DNA from: Akkermansiaceae bacterium
Lineage (GTDB): Bacteria > Verrucomicrobiota > Verrucomicrobiia > Verrucomicrobiales > Akkermansiaceae
Direction: 5' to 3'
DNA: 64,000 bases
Assembly (NCBI GenBank): GCA_905182405.1
Contig: CAJJBQ010000001.1
Coordinates: forward strand, 620,001 to 684,000
Shown: piece after piece, positions 44,196 through 54,100 of the stretch
Layout of the letters: the number at the start of each line of letters is the position of its first letter
Position numbering within the stretch: position 1 is the stretch's first letter
Program-made: the position numbers and the translations under genes
Notes under the pieces: model-generated
Seen by the model: only the letters and a program-made list of their open reading frames with translations
Database searches by the model: none
Told to the model about the DNA's origin: nothing

Positions 44196-46538
44196 CTAGC
44201 GGGGATAGAGCAGGAAGGGCGCACGCCGCTTCTGAAAGTCTGCAAGCATTCGGTCGGAAATGACTCGGATCTCGGCAGGCGCCTTCCCGTCGAGGATGGC
44301 CTGCAGGGTTTCTTGATCGCCCAGCAAACGAGCCATCTTGGGGAGATTCAATTTCTCGCCATACAATCGATGCAGCGTCGTTGCCAAATGAATATTGAGT
44401 GCACTACTGCGATACTGATCCCGATTGGTTAGGATAAGTTGCACCCCGCGACACTCCTTTCCGGCAAAGACACTGGCATCCGGAGTGAAGCGGGTTGGCA
44501 CAAATCGCACCCCCGTGGGAGCCTCTTGATTGAGCACCGCAGCCAGCTTCAGGTCATCGATGTAGGGCGCACCCAGTAGTTCGAAAGGCGTGCCCATTCC
44601 GCGCCCCACACTGAGTTTGCAAAACTCCAGCAGGCCCACCGCCGGATAGAGCATGGCAGCGTTCAAACTACGCATGTTGGGAGAGGGATTAACCCAGGGT
44701 TGGCCCACCGCATCGAACCACTGCAGCGGTGAGCCACCTTTGCAACGAATGACCCCCAGATCCGCTCCAAATTTCCGCTCCGAATTGATCAGCCGAGCCA
44801 ACTCTCCCACCGTCATTCCGTGGCGCACCGGAATTTCGTGGACCCCCACGAAGCTTCGCTCACTTGTGAGAACCGGTCCGTCGACCGCTGGGCCCAGTGG
44901 ATTGGGGCGATCCAGAACGATAAAGCGAAGCTCCTCCTCACCGGCTACTTCCAGGCAATAGGTCATCGTGGAAATGTAGGTGTAGAATCGGCAGCCGATA
45001 TCTTGAATATCGAAAACCAAAGTATCAATCCCCGTCAGTTGCGCCTTTGTGGGACGTCGTGTCTTTCCATAGAGACTATGGATTGGCAATCCGGTGGAGC
45101 CATCGAGTCCATCTTTAATGGTCCCCTGATCCAGCGTTCCACGGATGCCATGCTCCGGAGAAAAGAGGGCGACGAGTTTGAGTCCGGGCGCAGCGTGGAG
45201 GAGATCAATGGTGGGAGTTCTCTCATGATCAATCCCGGTATGATTGGTGATCAGGCCGATTCGACGTCCCCGAAGTTGACGGAAATTTTCGCGCTTTAAA
45301 ACGTCGATCCCCGTTTGCACCTCGCCACTTTTGGGCGCGGCAGGTTTCGGAGTAAACCCCGTTACCAAGGGCGGAAGAGCATCCGGCACCTTGGTAAAAT
45401 CGAACTCAGAAACGGCGAGAGCGGCGAGGGTCCCCAACTGCCACTGGAGATCAATGACACTTCCTTTTTCACTTGGGTGATTTCGATTGGAGAGAAAAAT
45501 GATAAAGGTCTGTGAGAAGGGGTCGATCCAAAGTCGCGTCCCAGTCCAACCGGTGTGTCCATAGCTCCCCACCGGAAAGAGGACACCCCGGGGACCGGCA
45601 TAGGGGGAATCGATATCCCAGCCCAAGCCCCGCCGGGGAAGACCTTCGGGCGATTGCACGCTCGTCATCAACTTCACCGTTTCCACCTTGAAAATCCGTT
45701 TACCATTCAACTCTCCACCGCCGAGAAGCATGCGCGCATATTGGGCAAGATCACGGGTCGTCAGAAAGAGACCGGCATGCCCCGCCACGCCCCCCATCCG
45801 GCGGGCGGTCGGATCGTGCACGACACCTTGTAGAACAATCCCGTCGGGCATTTCCGTGGTGGGCGCAATTCGATCCATCTTCTTCAAGCCCTTCGCCGCA
45901 AGCGGACGAAAATGGCAGTCTGTCATCCTCAGAGGGGCAAAGATTTCGCGCTGGCAGAATTGCTCAAGCGGCTCCCCGGTAATCCGTTCCACGAGGAGAC
46001 CGAGGAGGATGAAATTGATGTCGCTATATCGATAAGTTTTCCCCGGCTCTCCCCGCAAGGGTTCTGCGCAGGCCGCTTCGAAGGCTCCCTTGTTTCCCGA
46101 CCATTCATTGCTTCTCGGGAGGCCTGCCCGAAGGGCTGAGGTGTGGGTCATCAGTTGCCTGATTGTGAGCAACTCCTTTCCCTGTCCTTTGAACTCCGGG
46201 AGATAGCGACTCACCCGGGCGTCCAATTCCAAGCGTCCGGCCTCGATCAATTTCATAACCGCCGGAGTTGTTGCGACAACTTTGGTGAGAGAAGCCGCGT
46301 CGAAAATCGTGGAGGTGGTCATCTTTTCGATCTCCGGAACTAACGCCCGGGAACCGTAGGCTTTCTCGTAAACGGTCCCTTCTCGTTCGAGATGAAAGAC
46401 CCCTCCCGGAGTCCGGGCATCGGTGATCGCCTGCTCGATGGCATCATCAATCTCCGCCAATCGATCCGGTGAAAAATCAGCGGAATACAAGGGCGACACA
46501 ATCGCGGTAAGCCACAGGAGAAACAGATGAATCTTCAT
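44196..46538 (-). CDS. Serine beta-lactamase-like domain fused to DUF1343/NamZ exo-muramidase
   Basis: 780 residues from the ATG at 46538 (signal peptide MKIHLFLLWLTAIVSPLYSA). The first half is a penicillin-binding/beta-lactamase-fold domain: SxxK motif in DAASLTKVVATTP (Ser83, Lys86), YRYSDINFILLG with the YSD variant of YxN, and SYGHTGWTGTRLWIDP. The second half (from about 400) matches DUF1343, now known as NamZ, an exo-beta-N-acetylmuramidase: RIGLITNHTGIDHERTPTID, ALFSPEHGIRG, DTLVFDIQDIGCRFYTYIST, FIVLDRPNPLG. Together they would act on peptidoglycan, one part as amidase/esterase-like hydrolase and the other releasing MurNAc, suggesting recycling or feeding on cell-wall fragments. The gene stands alone. 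Confidence 0.88.
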   Translation of the reverse strand: MKIHLFLLWLTAIVSPLYSADFSPDRLAEIDDAIEQAITDARTPGGVFHLEREGTVYEKAYGSRALVPEIEKMTTSTIFDAASLTKVVATTPAVMKLIEAGRLELDARVSRYLPEFKGQGKELLTIRQLMTHTSALRAGLPRSNEWSGNKGAFEAACAEPLRGEPGKTYRYSDINFILLGLLVERITGEPLEQFCQREIFAPLRMTDCHFRPLAAKGLKKMDRIAPTTEMPDGIVLQGVVHDPTARRMGGVAGHAGLFLTTRDLAQYARMLLGGGELNGKRIFKVETVKLMTSVQSPEGLPRRGLGWDIDSPYAGPRGVLFPVGSYGHTGWTGTRLWIDPFSQTFIIFLSNRNHPSEKGSVIDLQWQLGTLAALAVSEFDFTKVPDALPPLVTGFTPKPAAPKSGEVQTGIDVLKRENFRQLRGRRIGLITNHTGIDHERTPTIDLLHAAPGLKLVALFSPEHGIRGTLDQGTIKDGLDGSTGLPIHSLYGKTRRPTKAQLTGIDTLVFDIQDIGCRFYTYISTMTYCLEVAGEEELRFIVLDRPNPLGPAVDGPVLTSERSFVGVHEIPVRHGMTVGELARLINSERKFGADLGVIRCKGGSPLQWFDAVGQPWVNPSPNMRSLNAAMLYPAVGLLEFCKLSVGRGMGTPFELLGAPYIDDLKLAAVLNQEAPTGVRFVPTRFTPDASVFAGKECRGVQLILTNRDQYRSSALNIHLATTLHRLYGEKLNLPKMARLLGDQETLQAILDGKAPAEIRVISDRMLADFQKRRAPFLLYPR

Positions 46539-46721
46539 AAAACGACCATCCCACTGGGATCTCAAAAAGCCAACACCTTTGCGGTCTGACTCGATTCTCA
46601 TCAGGAAGAAATCCCTCAATCTTTTGAACCACAACGATTATTGATGGTTAGGATCCGGTGATCTTGGTGCAAATACTCCGATCTTCCCCGAATGCGGCCC
46701 CAAACCGCAATAGCCAGCCAC

Positions 46722-46761
46722 AAAAAAATGCCGGAAACCCATGAAAGGGATTCCGGCATTT
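46722..46761 (-). terminator. Rho-independent terminator of the PEP-CTERM gene
   Basis: Arms AATGCCGGAA (46727-46736) and TTCCGGCATT (46751-46760) form a strong GC-containing stem with a 14-base loop. On the minus strand the stem is followed by seven T residues (46722-46728). It lies 17-56 bp after the stop of the PEP-CTERM gene, the expected position. Confidence 0.85.
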
Positions 46762-46777
46762 GAAAAGTTGTAATTGC

Positions 46778-47530
46778 TTACTTGCGACGACGAATGAGGC
46801 TAAGACCGGCAATGCTCAAAAGAGCAAGTCCCGTGGAGGAAGGCTCGGGAACACCCGCGACGTCCATCTGGATATAGTCGAAGTTTGACCAGCGGGAGCT
46901 CGAACCAACGTTATCCGAGATCAACTGCACGTAGTTGTCGTCATTTGCACCTGCAGTGCCGTTGACGTCAGCGAGGGTGAATGCATTACTTGTGAACTGG
47001 GTGCCGATCGTTCCTGCGGTGTGACTGACATTGCCCATGGCAATGCCGTTGACGGAGATGGCGAAGTCGTATTGCCCGGTTCCAGTGTTGTTGTCATTAA
47101 GGTCGAGCATTGCGAATGAGACCGTGAAGACGTCAGTCGCGGTGTGGCTTCCATCAAAGTTGAAGTGGAAGCGGTTGGTGGTGTCGCCGCCGGTGACCGC
47201 TCGCTCGACGCCAACTTCCGTGGCTGCAACGATACCCACTGTACTATAAACCGTTCCACCGTCCACCTGATTGGCGTAGTTTCCGGCGAAATAAAAGTCG
47301 TCATCTGCTTCCTGGTTGTTGGCTGGGCTGGCCGGATTGCCTGGGAGCAGGTTCGTAGGGCCATTGCCCTCCTGAACGAAAGTGGTAGTGCCGGAGGAGC
47401 CGGAGTTGCTCCAGAGTTCTGGCGCTTGTCGGCCAGCTACCGTGCTATCGCCAACCGTCCAAACTAGGGCGGCGAAGCTGTTAGTTGCGCCCAAAGCGAG
47501 GACGCTGAAAGCAAGTTTTGTAATTTGCAT
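46778..47530 (-). CDS. PEP-CTERM sorting-domain surface protein
   Basis: 250 residues. Signal peptide MQITKLAFSVLALGATNSFA; the mature part is a Gly/Asn/Thr-rich beta-sandwich (TNRFHFNFDGSHTATDVFTV, DFAISVNGIAMGNVSHT). The C-terminus has VPEPSSTGLALL, a hydrophobic helix and the basic tail RRRK: the PEP-CTERM signal recognised by an exosortase-type system. It is probably surface-exposed or part of extracellular material; substrate or partner unknown. No Shine-Dalgarno sequence is seen. A strong terminator follows, and the gene is monocistronic. This feature is the best taxonomic marker of the window. Confidence 0.9.
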   Translation of the reverse strand: MQITKLAFSVLALGATNSFAALVWTVGDSTVAGRQAPELWSNSGSSGTTTFVQEGNGPTNLLPGNPASPANNQEADDDFYFAGNYANQVDGGTVYSTVGIVAATEVGVERAVTGGDTTNRFHFNFDGSHTATDVFTVSFAMLDLNDNNTGTGQYDFAISVNGIAMGNVSHTAGTIGTQFTSNAFTLADVNGTAGANDDNYVQLISDNVGSSSRWSNFDYIQMDVAGVPEPSSTGLALLSIAGLSLIRRRK

Positions 47531-47745
47531 TTTTTTAGGTTGTTTATTTGTGACAACCTTCGAATACGAAGGTAGCGGGTAAGATGCTCAATTGAAATTT
47601 CCAAGGCAAGCTTTTTTTTGCCTTGATCCCGATTAGGCTCTCCCTTCAGCCCACCCCCTTGAGCTTGATTTTCAAGGTGTTTTGAGGAATGAATGATACA
47701 GGCGTTCAGCACCTATCGGCCTCTTTTCGTCAAACTCCCACTCAA

Positions 47746-50700
47746 ATGCGTAGATACAAGCTCCCTCTCCTTGCCATCGCAATTCTCGGCATAGTGGCCT
47801 TTTTCTTTTTCAAATCCCGTCAGAAAGGCCGGGAAACCGACACCTTGGTCAGCGAGGTGGTCGGCGGTGAGGAATTGATCCTCAAACTCACCCCGATGTT
47901 GGGCGAAATCTCTCGAGACCTGTTGAACTTACAACTCCACGGATCGAGCAATGAATTCGCGGATTCCGTCACTGTAAGAGACCTTGAGGGAGAAGTAAGC
48001 TTTGAAGCCAAGCCACCTGCCGGACAGCTGATCACCGGGCAAGAACTCAACTTGGCGAAAGCCTCTCGGCAAATCTCCGGGGCGGAACTTTACCTCTGGG
48101 TCCCCCTCCTCGAGAAGATCGACTACTTCGAGCACGCCAAGCTCAAGATCATCAGCGGGTCATTCCTATCCGACGAACACGCCGAGTTTGAAGGCCTCGT
48201 CAAATTCAGTGGGTTGGCTCGAAATAAAGCAGGTTCGTGGTCCAGCCTCTCGGGAAAACAATTACTCACCTGGAGTAAACAAACTGAGGGCGACTGGAAG
48301 ATATCAAAGTGGGAAACCAAAAGCTTTTCGACTGCGACCAGCGCTCATCAGTTTTTCTCAGACCGGCTTGATGAAGCCCTCTCCGATTTCACCGACCGGG
48401 CCAAAGCCCGACTCTCCATTCACGAGGAAGAACTCATCAAATATTACAAAAGCGGGAAAACCCGCGCCCGCTCTTACGATTTCTCACCCATCGCAATGAG
48501 CCAAAAGCCGGGCATCTCGGTCGTCGACATTGACCAGGACGGATACGACGACCTCTACCTCATGGTCCGGATGGGGAAAAACCTCCTTCTCCGGAACCGT
48601 GGCGATGGCACCTTCGAAGAAATCGCCGATACTCTGGAACTCGCCATCGAGGGGAATTCCACCTGCGGCATCTTCGCTGATTTTGACAACGACGGTGACC
48701 CCGATTTTATTCTGGGGCGAAGTGTCGAAGGCAGCCTCTATTTCGAAAACACGGGCTCTTGGTTCGAGGAGATCAAACAAGAGACCGAGTTCCCCGCCCT
48801 CGTCGTCTCCATTTCCGCTGCGGACTACAATTGCGACGGCCTTCTCGATCTCTATTTTTCGACTTACCGAATGGGCCAGCTGGGAAGTGGGAATTCCGGT
48901 CTGGCTCCGGAAAACGATAGCAGTAAATGGCCGGAACGATTTCTATCTGCCGAAAATGCCGCGGAATTCCGCAAAAGATATCGAGACGAAACGAGCGCAG
49001 GTGGTGATATCGATTTCCTCAATCAAGTGGGCCCGCCCAATGTACTCATGGTGAATCTGGGAGGCGGAAAATTTGGCCCGGCTCCGGAAGGGGCTCAAAT
49101 TAACGCCTGGAAGAACACCCTGCAGGCCACGTGGTCCGATATTGACGAAGACGGCGATCCTGACCTCTATCTCTCCAACGATTTCTCGTCCGACCATCTC
49201 TTTCGTAACGATGGAAAAGACGGCTTTGTCGATGTGACCAAAGAATCCGGCCTCACCACTTATGGATTTGGCATGGGAGCCAGCTTCGGTGACTACGACA
49301 ACAACGGACATCAGGATCTCTACGTTTCCAATATGTTCAGCAAGGCCGGCCGACGCATTCTCTCAAGTTTCGACGGAATCGATCCCAATTATCTCCACTC
49401 GGTCAATGGCAATATTCTCTACAAAAAGCTCGATACCAAGACCTTCGAACGCGTCTCCGGTTTGGAACCGCCCTCTCTCCTTGTTGCTGAAGCCGGATGG
49501 TCGTGGGGAGGCCAGTTTGTCGATTTCGATAATGACGGAGATCTCGATATCCACGCCCTCAGCGGATATTTTACCGCACCCAAGGAACTGGCCTCGGAGG
49601 TCGATTTGTGAAGTGACCTCTGGCGCACGGTCGTGCGCACCGACGATGACCTCGCCGGCGGGGCCGTTCGCAATTCGGAAAAATGGAACACCGACGAGAT
49701 TAACAGTGGAAGTAATTCCCAAATCGATTCCAGGCTGGAGGCTGGCGATGAGATCATCGACGGAAAGCTCTTCGTTCACTCGTTATCCGGCAACGAACGT
49801 AATCGACTTTTCCTGAACGAAAATGCCGGGAAACATTTTAGTGACCACTCCTCTCTATCGGGATTGGATAGCAATTCCGACAGCCGCAGCTTCGCTCTCT
49901 TGGACTACGACCGCGACGGCTGGCAAGACATCGCCTTAGTCAACGCCAACCAACCACTGAGTCAACTTTTCCACAACGAGCTGGGGAATTTTCCGGACAT
50001 GAAAGGCGGAATGATTGCGATCCGCTTCAGAGGAGGGAGTACGACAAAAATCGCCTCAAATTTAAGCAACCGTGACGGATACGGAGCCATCGTCGAAGCT
50101 GTCCTCAACGATGGCACTCTTCTTAAAAGAGAACACCGCTGTGGTGATGGTTACGCTTCTCAAAATAGCGCCACCATAATCATCGGTATCGGCAATCACT
50201 CCAGCGTAGCCAAAGTCACCGTCCGCTGGCCTTCCGGAAAAACCTTCACCACGGCAGAAGTCGTGGAAGGAACTCTCCTCACGGCCTTTGAAAATCGCCC
50301 GGGCGGCGCTTTCGTCCGGAAGCCTTATCGCAGTTCTCGAGCGCTCGCGACACCTCCGGCACGACCAAAATACAAACTTCCCATCGCCAAAAGCACTCCG
50401 GGTAAAATACAGGTCTACACCACCACCGCCACCTGGTGCTCGGCCTGCCTGGGCCACTTGCCTTCACTCGCTTTATTAAAAGCCAACGACATTGCTCTTT
50501 TCGGTGTCCCCATCGACCCCAAGGACACGCCCGAGATACTTAAAAAGTATGTCGCCGATAAAAAGCCGTCCTACGAAATGCTCGCGGAGCTCAGCGCATC
50601 AAATAAGGAACAGATTTCCTCTTTCTTGGAAAAGAGCTTGAGAACCGTCACCGCCGTCCTTCCCTCCACCATCATTACTGATGAAGAAGGAAATGTTCTC

Positions 50701-50760
50701 GAAGTCCTGCAGGGCATTCCCAATCTTTCTCAGCTTAGGAAATGGGCCTCCCAAAATTAA
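47746..50760 (+). CDS. CRTAC1-type VCBS/ASPIC-UnbV protein with thioredoxin domain; candidate selenoprotein
   Basis: One gene in a single frame if the TGA at 49609-49611 is read through: 1004 residues with position 622 encoded by TGA. I prefer the ATG at 47746 (MRRYKLPLLAIAILGIVAFF, membrane anchor); ATG 47689 is an alternative. Residues about 30-190 have no recognised fold. Residues 250-740 carry FG-GAP/VCBS repeats (DIDQDGYDDLYLMVRMG, FADFDNDGDPDFILGRS, DIDEDGDPDLYLSNDFS). The stretch around the TGA reads ASEVDL-x-SDLWRTVVRTDD. An ASPIC/UnbV domain follows (DGYGAIVEAVLNDGTLLKRE, VTVRWPSG). The C-terminus is thioredoxin-like with WCSACLGHLPSLALLK (CxxC) and VLPSTIITDEEGNVLEV. The 383 codons after the TGA are intact and lack a signal peptide, so a separate second gene is unlikely. 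A point-mutated pseudogene remains possible. Confidence 0.7.
49609..49641 (+). promoter_or_regulatory. In-frame UGA followed by a bacterial-SECIS-like hairpin
   Basis: After TGA (49609-49611) comes a perfect 6-bp stem GCGCAC (49623-49628) / GTGCGC (49633-49638) with the tetraloop GGTC. The loop GGU starts 18 bases after the TGA. In Escherichia coli fdhF the GGU in the loop of the SECIS element lies at nearly the same distance. A second hairpin, GAGGTC (49597-49602) / GACCTC (49615-49620), would place the TGA in its loop. Function as a SelB-binding element is inference. Confidence 0.5.
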
Positions 50761-50769
50761 ACAACAAAA

Positions 50770-50783
50770 GCCACCTTTGTGGC
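50770..50783. terminator. Short hairpin after the candidate selenoprotein gene
   Basis: GCCAC-CTTT-GTGGC lies 10 bp after the TAA at 50758-50760. The stem is short and no T-run follows on the plus strand, so it may be only a weak terminator. The rest of 50784-51178, upstream of the next gene, holds no recognisable gene; it must contain that gene's promoter if the two are separate units. Confidence 0.3.
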
Positions 50784-51178
50784 CTTACAAGAATTTGCTA
50801 TCCCTGACAGCCGCGAATGCTTTTTCTACCGAAAAGACCGATCCTCCAGTCTCTTTCCAACCCAAAGCTTCCAACGTATTTTGTAACATACTGTCTTCTT
50901 CAACCGAGATGCGATTGTCCTGAGTGGGGATTCCCGGTCTGCGGGGCGCAGATGCTCCTGCGTTTTCGTCGACGCCTTGGAACTAGGAGTTTAGAATCAT
51001 TGCTCCGGAAGTAGGTATTTATCCGATTCGGATTGTTTACTGGGCGCAAGCAGGGGATGCCGCACTTGAGTTCTTTTTGAGTAGGGATCGGAGTGGGGAG
51101 AAAAGGGGCAAATTCTACGGCTCCATCAGACGATGTTAGATTTCTTAAGATTAATCAAACATCGTGGTTTTCCCAGAG

Positions 51179-54100
51179 ATGGAAAATATCGTTGATCATC
51201 CAAATCATTGTGGTTCAAGTATCCATGAAATTCAACCTTCTCTAGATTTGACTTTTTCCACCTTCCAAATCATTGGCCTCTTTTTTCTGACGGCTCAATC
51301 CATCTTAGGAGAACCTCTTTTCACAAAAATTCTCCCGGACGCTAGTGGCCTCACTCACGAGAATCAGCTCGTCGTCGATCACTCGCAGAATCGACTTTAC
51401 CACTCGGGCTTTGCCTCCGGTGGCGTTGTGATCGGCGATTTCGATGGGGATGAAAAACCTGACCTGTTTTTCACTAGTGGCCCCGAGACAAACCGACTCT
51501 ATCGCCAGTCCGGTGATTTCACTTTCGAAGATGTCTCTGCTGTCGCGGCTATCGGTGGAGGCAAAAACGACTGGGGCACGGGAGCCTCTGCCATCGATAT
51601 TGACGGCGACGGAGACCTGGACCTCTACGTCTGTAATTATGATTCGCCGAATGCGCTCTACCTTAACGAGGGCTCAGGAAAATTCCGCGAAGCTGCGTCA
51701 GAATTCGGATTGGCTCAGATCGATTCCTGCCTCATGCCGAGCTTTTGCGATTTCGATCGCGATGGTGATCTCGACGTTTGGATCGTCACCAACCGCTACT
51801 ACCGCGAGAATGGGCGGCCAGAACAACCACCCGTGGAGAAACTCCCTGGCGGGAAGTTCATCATCAAACCGAAATTCGCGAAATACTACGCACTCCAAAA
51901 AACCGGTCTCGCCTCCTACGAAGTCGACAACGTCGGCCGACCCGACTTCCTCCTGCGCAATGACGCAGGAAAATTCACCGACATCAGTATGGTCGCCGGC
52001 ATCCAAAAACCTGGGCATGGTCTCTCCGCTACTTGGTTCGATTTCGACAACGATGGCTTTCTCGATATCTACATCGCCAATGATTTCTCCGATACTGACA
52101 ATCTCTTCCGAAACAATGGTGATGGCACTTTCACTGACGTCATCACCAGCGTAGTCAACTACACTCCTTGGTTCTCGATGGGTGCTGACGCGGGCGATAT
52201 CAACAACGACGGTCTCCTGGATTTTGTGACTCTAGATATGGCTGCTACGACGCACTACAAATCCAAAGTCTCGATGGGAGAAATGGGAGCCATGCGTTTC
52301 CCCATCGAGCAAAAATTCCCGCGCCAAGTCATGCGTAATTGCCTTCAGATCAATTCTGGCACCGGGCGTTTTTACGAAACGGCCGGACTTTCCGGTGTCA
52401 GTAATTCCGATTGGTCGTGGGCCGCAAAGCTTGCCGATTTCGACAACGATGGCCGCGTCGATCTCTTCATCTCAAATGGGATGGCCCGGGACTTCGGTAA
52501 TTCCGACATTACGTTCCAAAAATCGGACCAGATTGGACAAACCGAATGGGATCACTACAAAGACACTCCCGAAAAACCGGAGCAAAATCTCGCTTACCGT
52601 AACAGTGGTGATTTGACCTTCGTCGATGTCAGCAAGGACTGGGGACTTGACCATGTGGGTATGAGCTATGCCACGGCCTATGGCGATCTCGATCGTGATG
52701 GCGACCTCGATCTCGTCGTCGTCAATCTCAACGAAGCTCCCAGTCTCTACCGCAATGAATCTATTTCCGGCTATTGGCTTACTATCCGCCTCAAGGGATC
52801 TCGCTCCGACCGCGAAGCTATCGGCGCGCTTGTGACAATCGAGGCAGGAGGAATTCAACACGTCCGTCAACAGGTCCCCATGTCCGGTTACCTCTCGCAC
52901 AACCTCGCCGAACTTCACTTCGGGCTGGGCAAGGCCGAAAAGATCGACTCTCTCACCGTCCGTTGGCCCGACGGTCATCTGCAAACCCTCTCGAATATCA
53001 AGGCCAACCAACACCTTGTCATCACGGAATCTCAAGAGCCCGGACCAAAATATCAAAGATCTCAACCCAAGCCCATGTTCGGTTTTTTTCAGGGCCTGCG
53101 TGGTTTGGCTCATCAGGAAAAACCCTACGAAGACTTTGTTCGACAGCCGCTCCTTCCCAACAAACTCTCACAACCCGGACCAGGCATCGCCTTCGCTGAT
53201 GTCGACGGCAATGGCAGCGAGGATTTCTTCATCGCTTGTCCCAACGGACAAACAGGTGCCATCTTTTTTAACGACGGCAAAGGCAACTTCAGTATCAAAA
53301 CCACGGATCCCTTCGATAAGATCGAAGACACGGAGGATGTCGGTGTTCTCTTCTTCGATGCCGACTCCGATGGCGACGCCGATCTCTATCTCTCCAGCGG
53401 AGGCTACGAATATGACAAGGGTGATTCCCGAACAAAAGACCGGCTTTACCTCAACGACGGCAAGGGCGCCTTCACGCCAGCCTCAAACGGCGCTCTCCCC
53501 AACTTCACCGACAACTCCAGTTGTGTCATCGCCTCCGACTTTGATCGCGACGGCGACCTCGACCTCTTCGTTGGGGGACGCGTCGTTTCAGGTGAATATC
53601 CCATTGCCGCGAATAGCCGTCTCCTCATCAACGAATCGACTCCCGGCGGAGCCATTAAGTTTATCGAAGCTGCACCTGAAAAAGCTCCCGGTCTCAAAAA
53701 TTCCGGACTCGTCACCTCCGCGCTCTGGTCCGATGTCGATACCGACGGCTGGTTAGATCTCCTCGTCACTCATGAATGGGGGCCGATCAAACTTTTCCTC
53801 AACAAAAAAGGAATCCTCACCGAAGCGACCAAGTCCGCTGGACTCGCAAATCATCTCGGCTGGTGGAACAGCATCGTCGGAGGCGATATCGATAACGATG
53901 GCGACATTGATTACGCCGTCGGCAATGCCGGGCTCAACACCAAATATCACGCCTCCCCGGAACATCCCGTCTTGATCTATTACGGCGACTACTCGGGAGA
54001 CGGCCCCCGCCGTTTGATCGAAGCGAAATATGAAGGCGACACCCTCTATCCCGGCCGTGGTAAAAGTTGTTCCACCAATGCCATGCCCCATCTCGCCAAG

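Noticed and set aside
49633..50760. Separate gene starting with GTG after the in-frame TGA
   Set aside because: It would lack a signal peptide and begin inside a VCBS repeat region in the same frame as the upstream gene; one interrupted gene is more likely.
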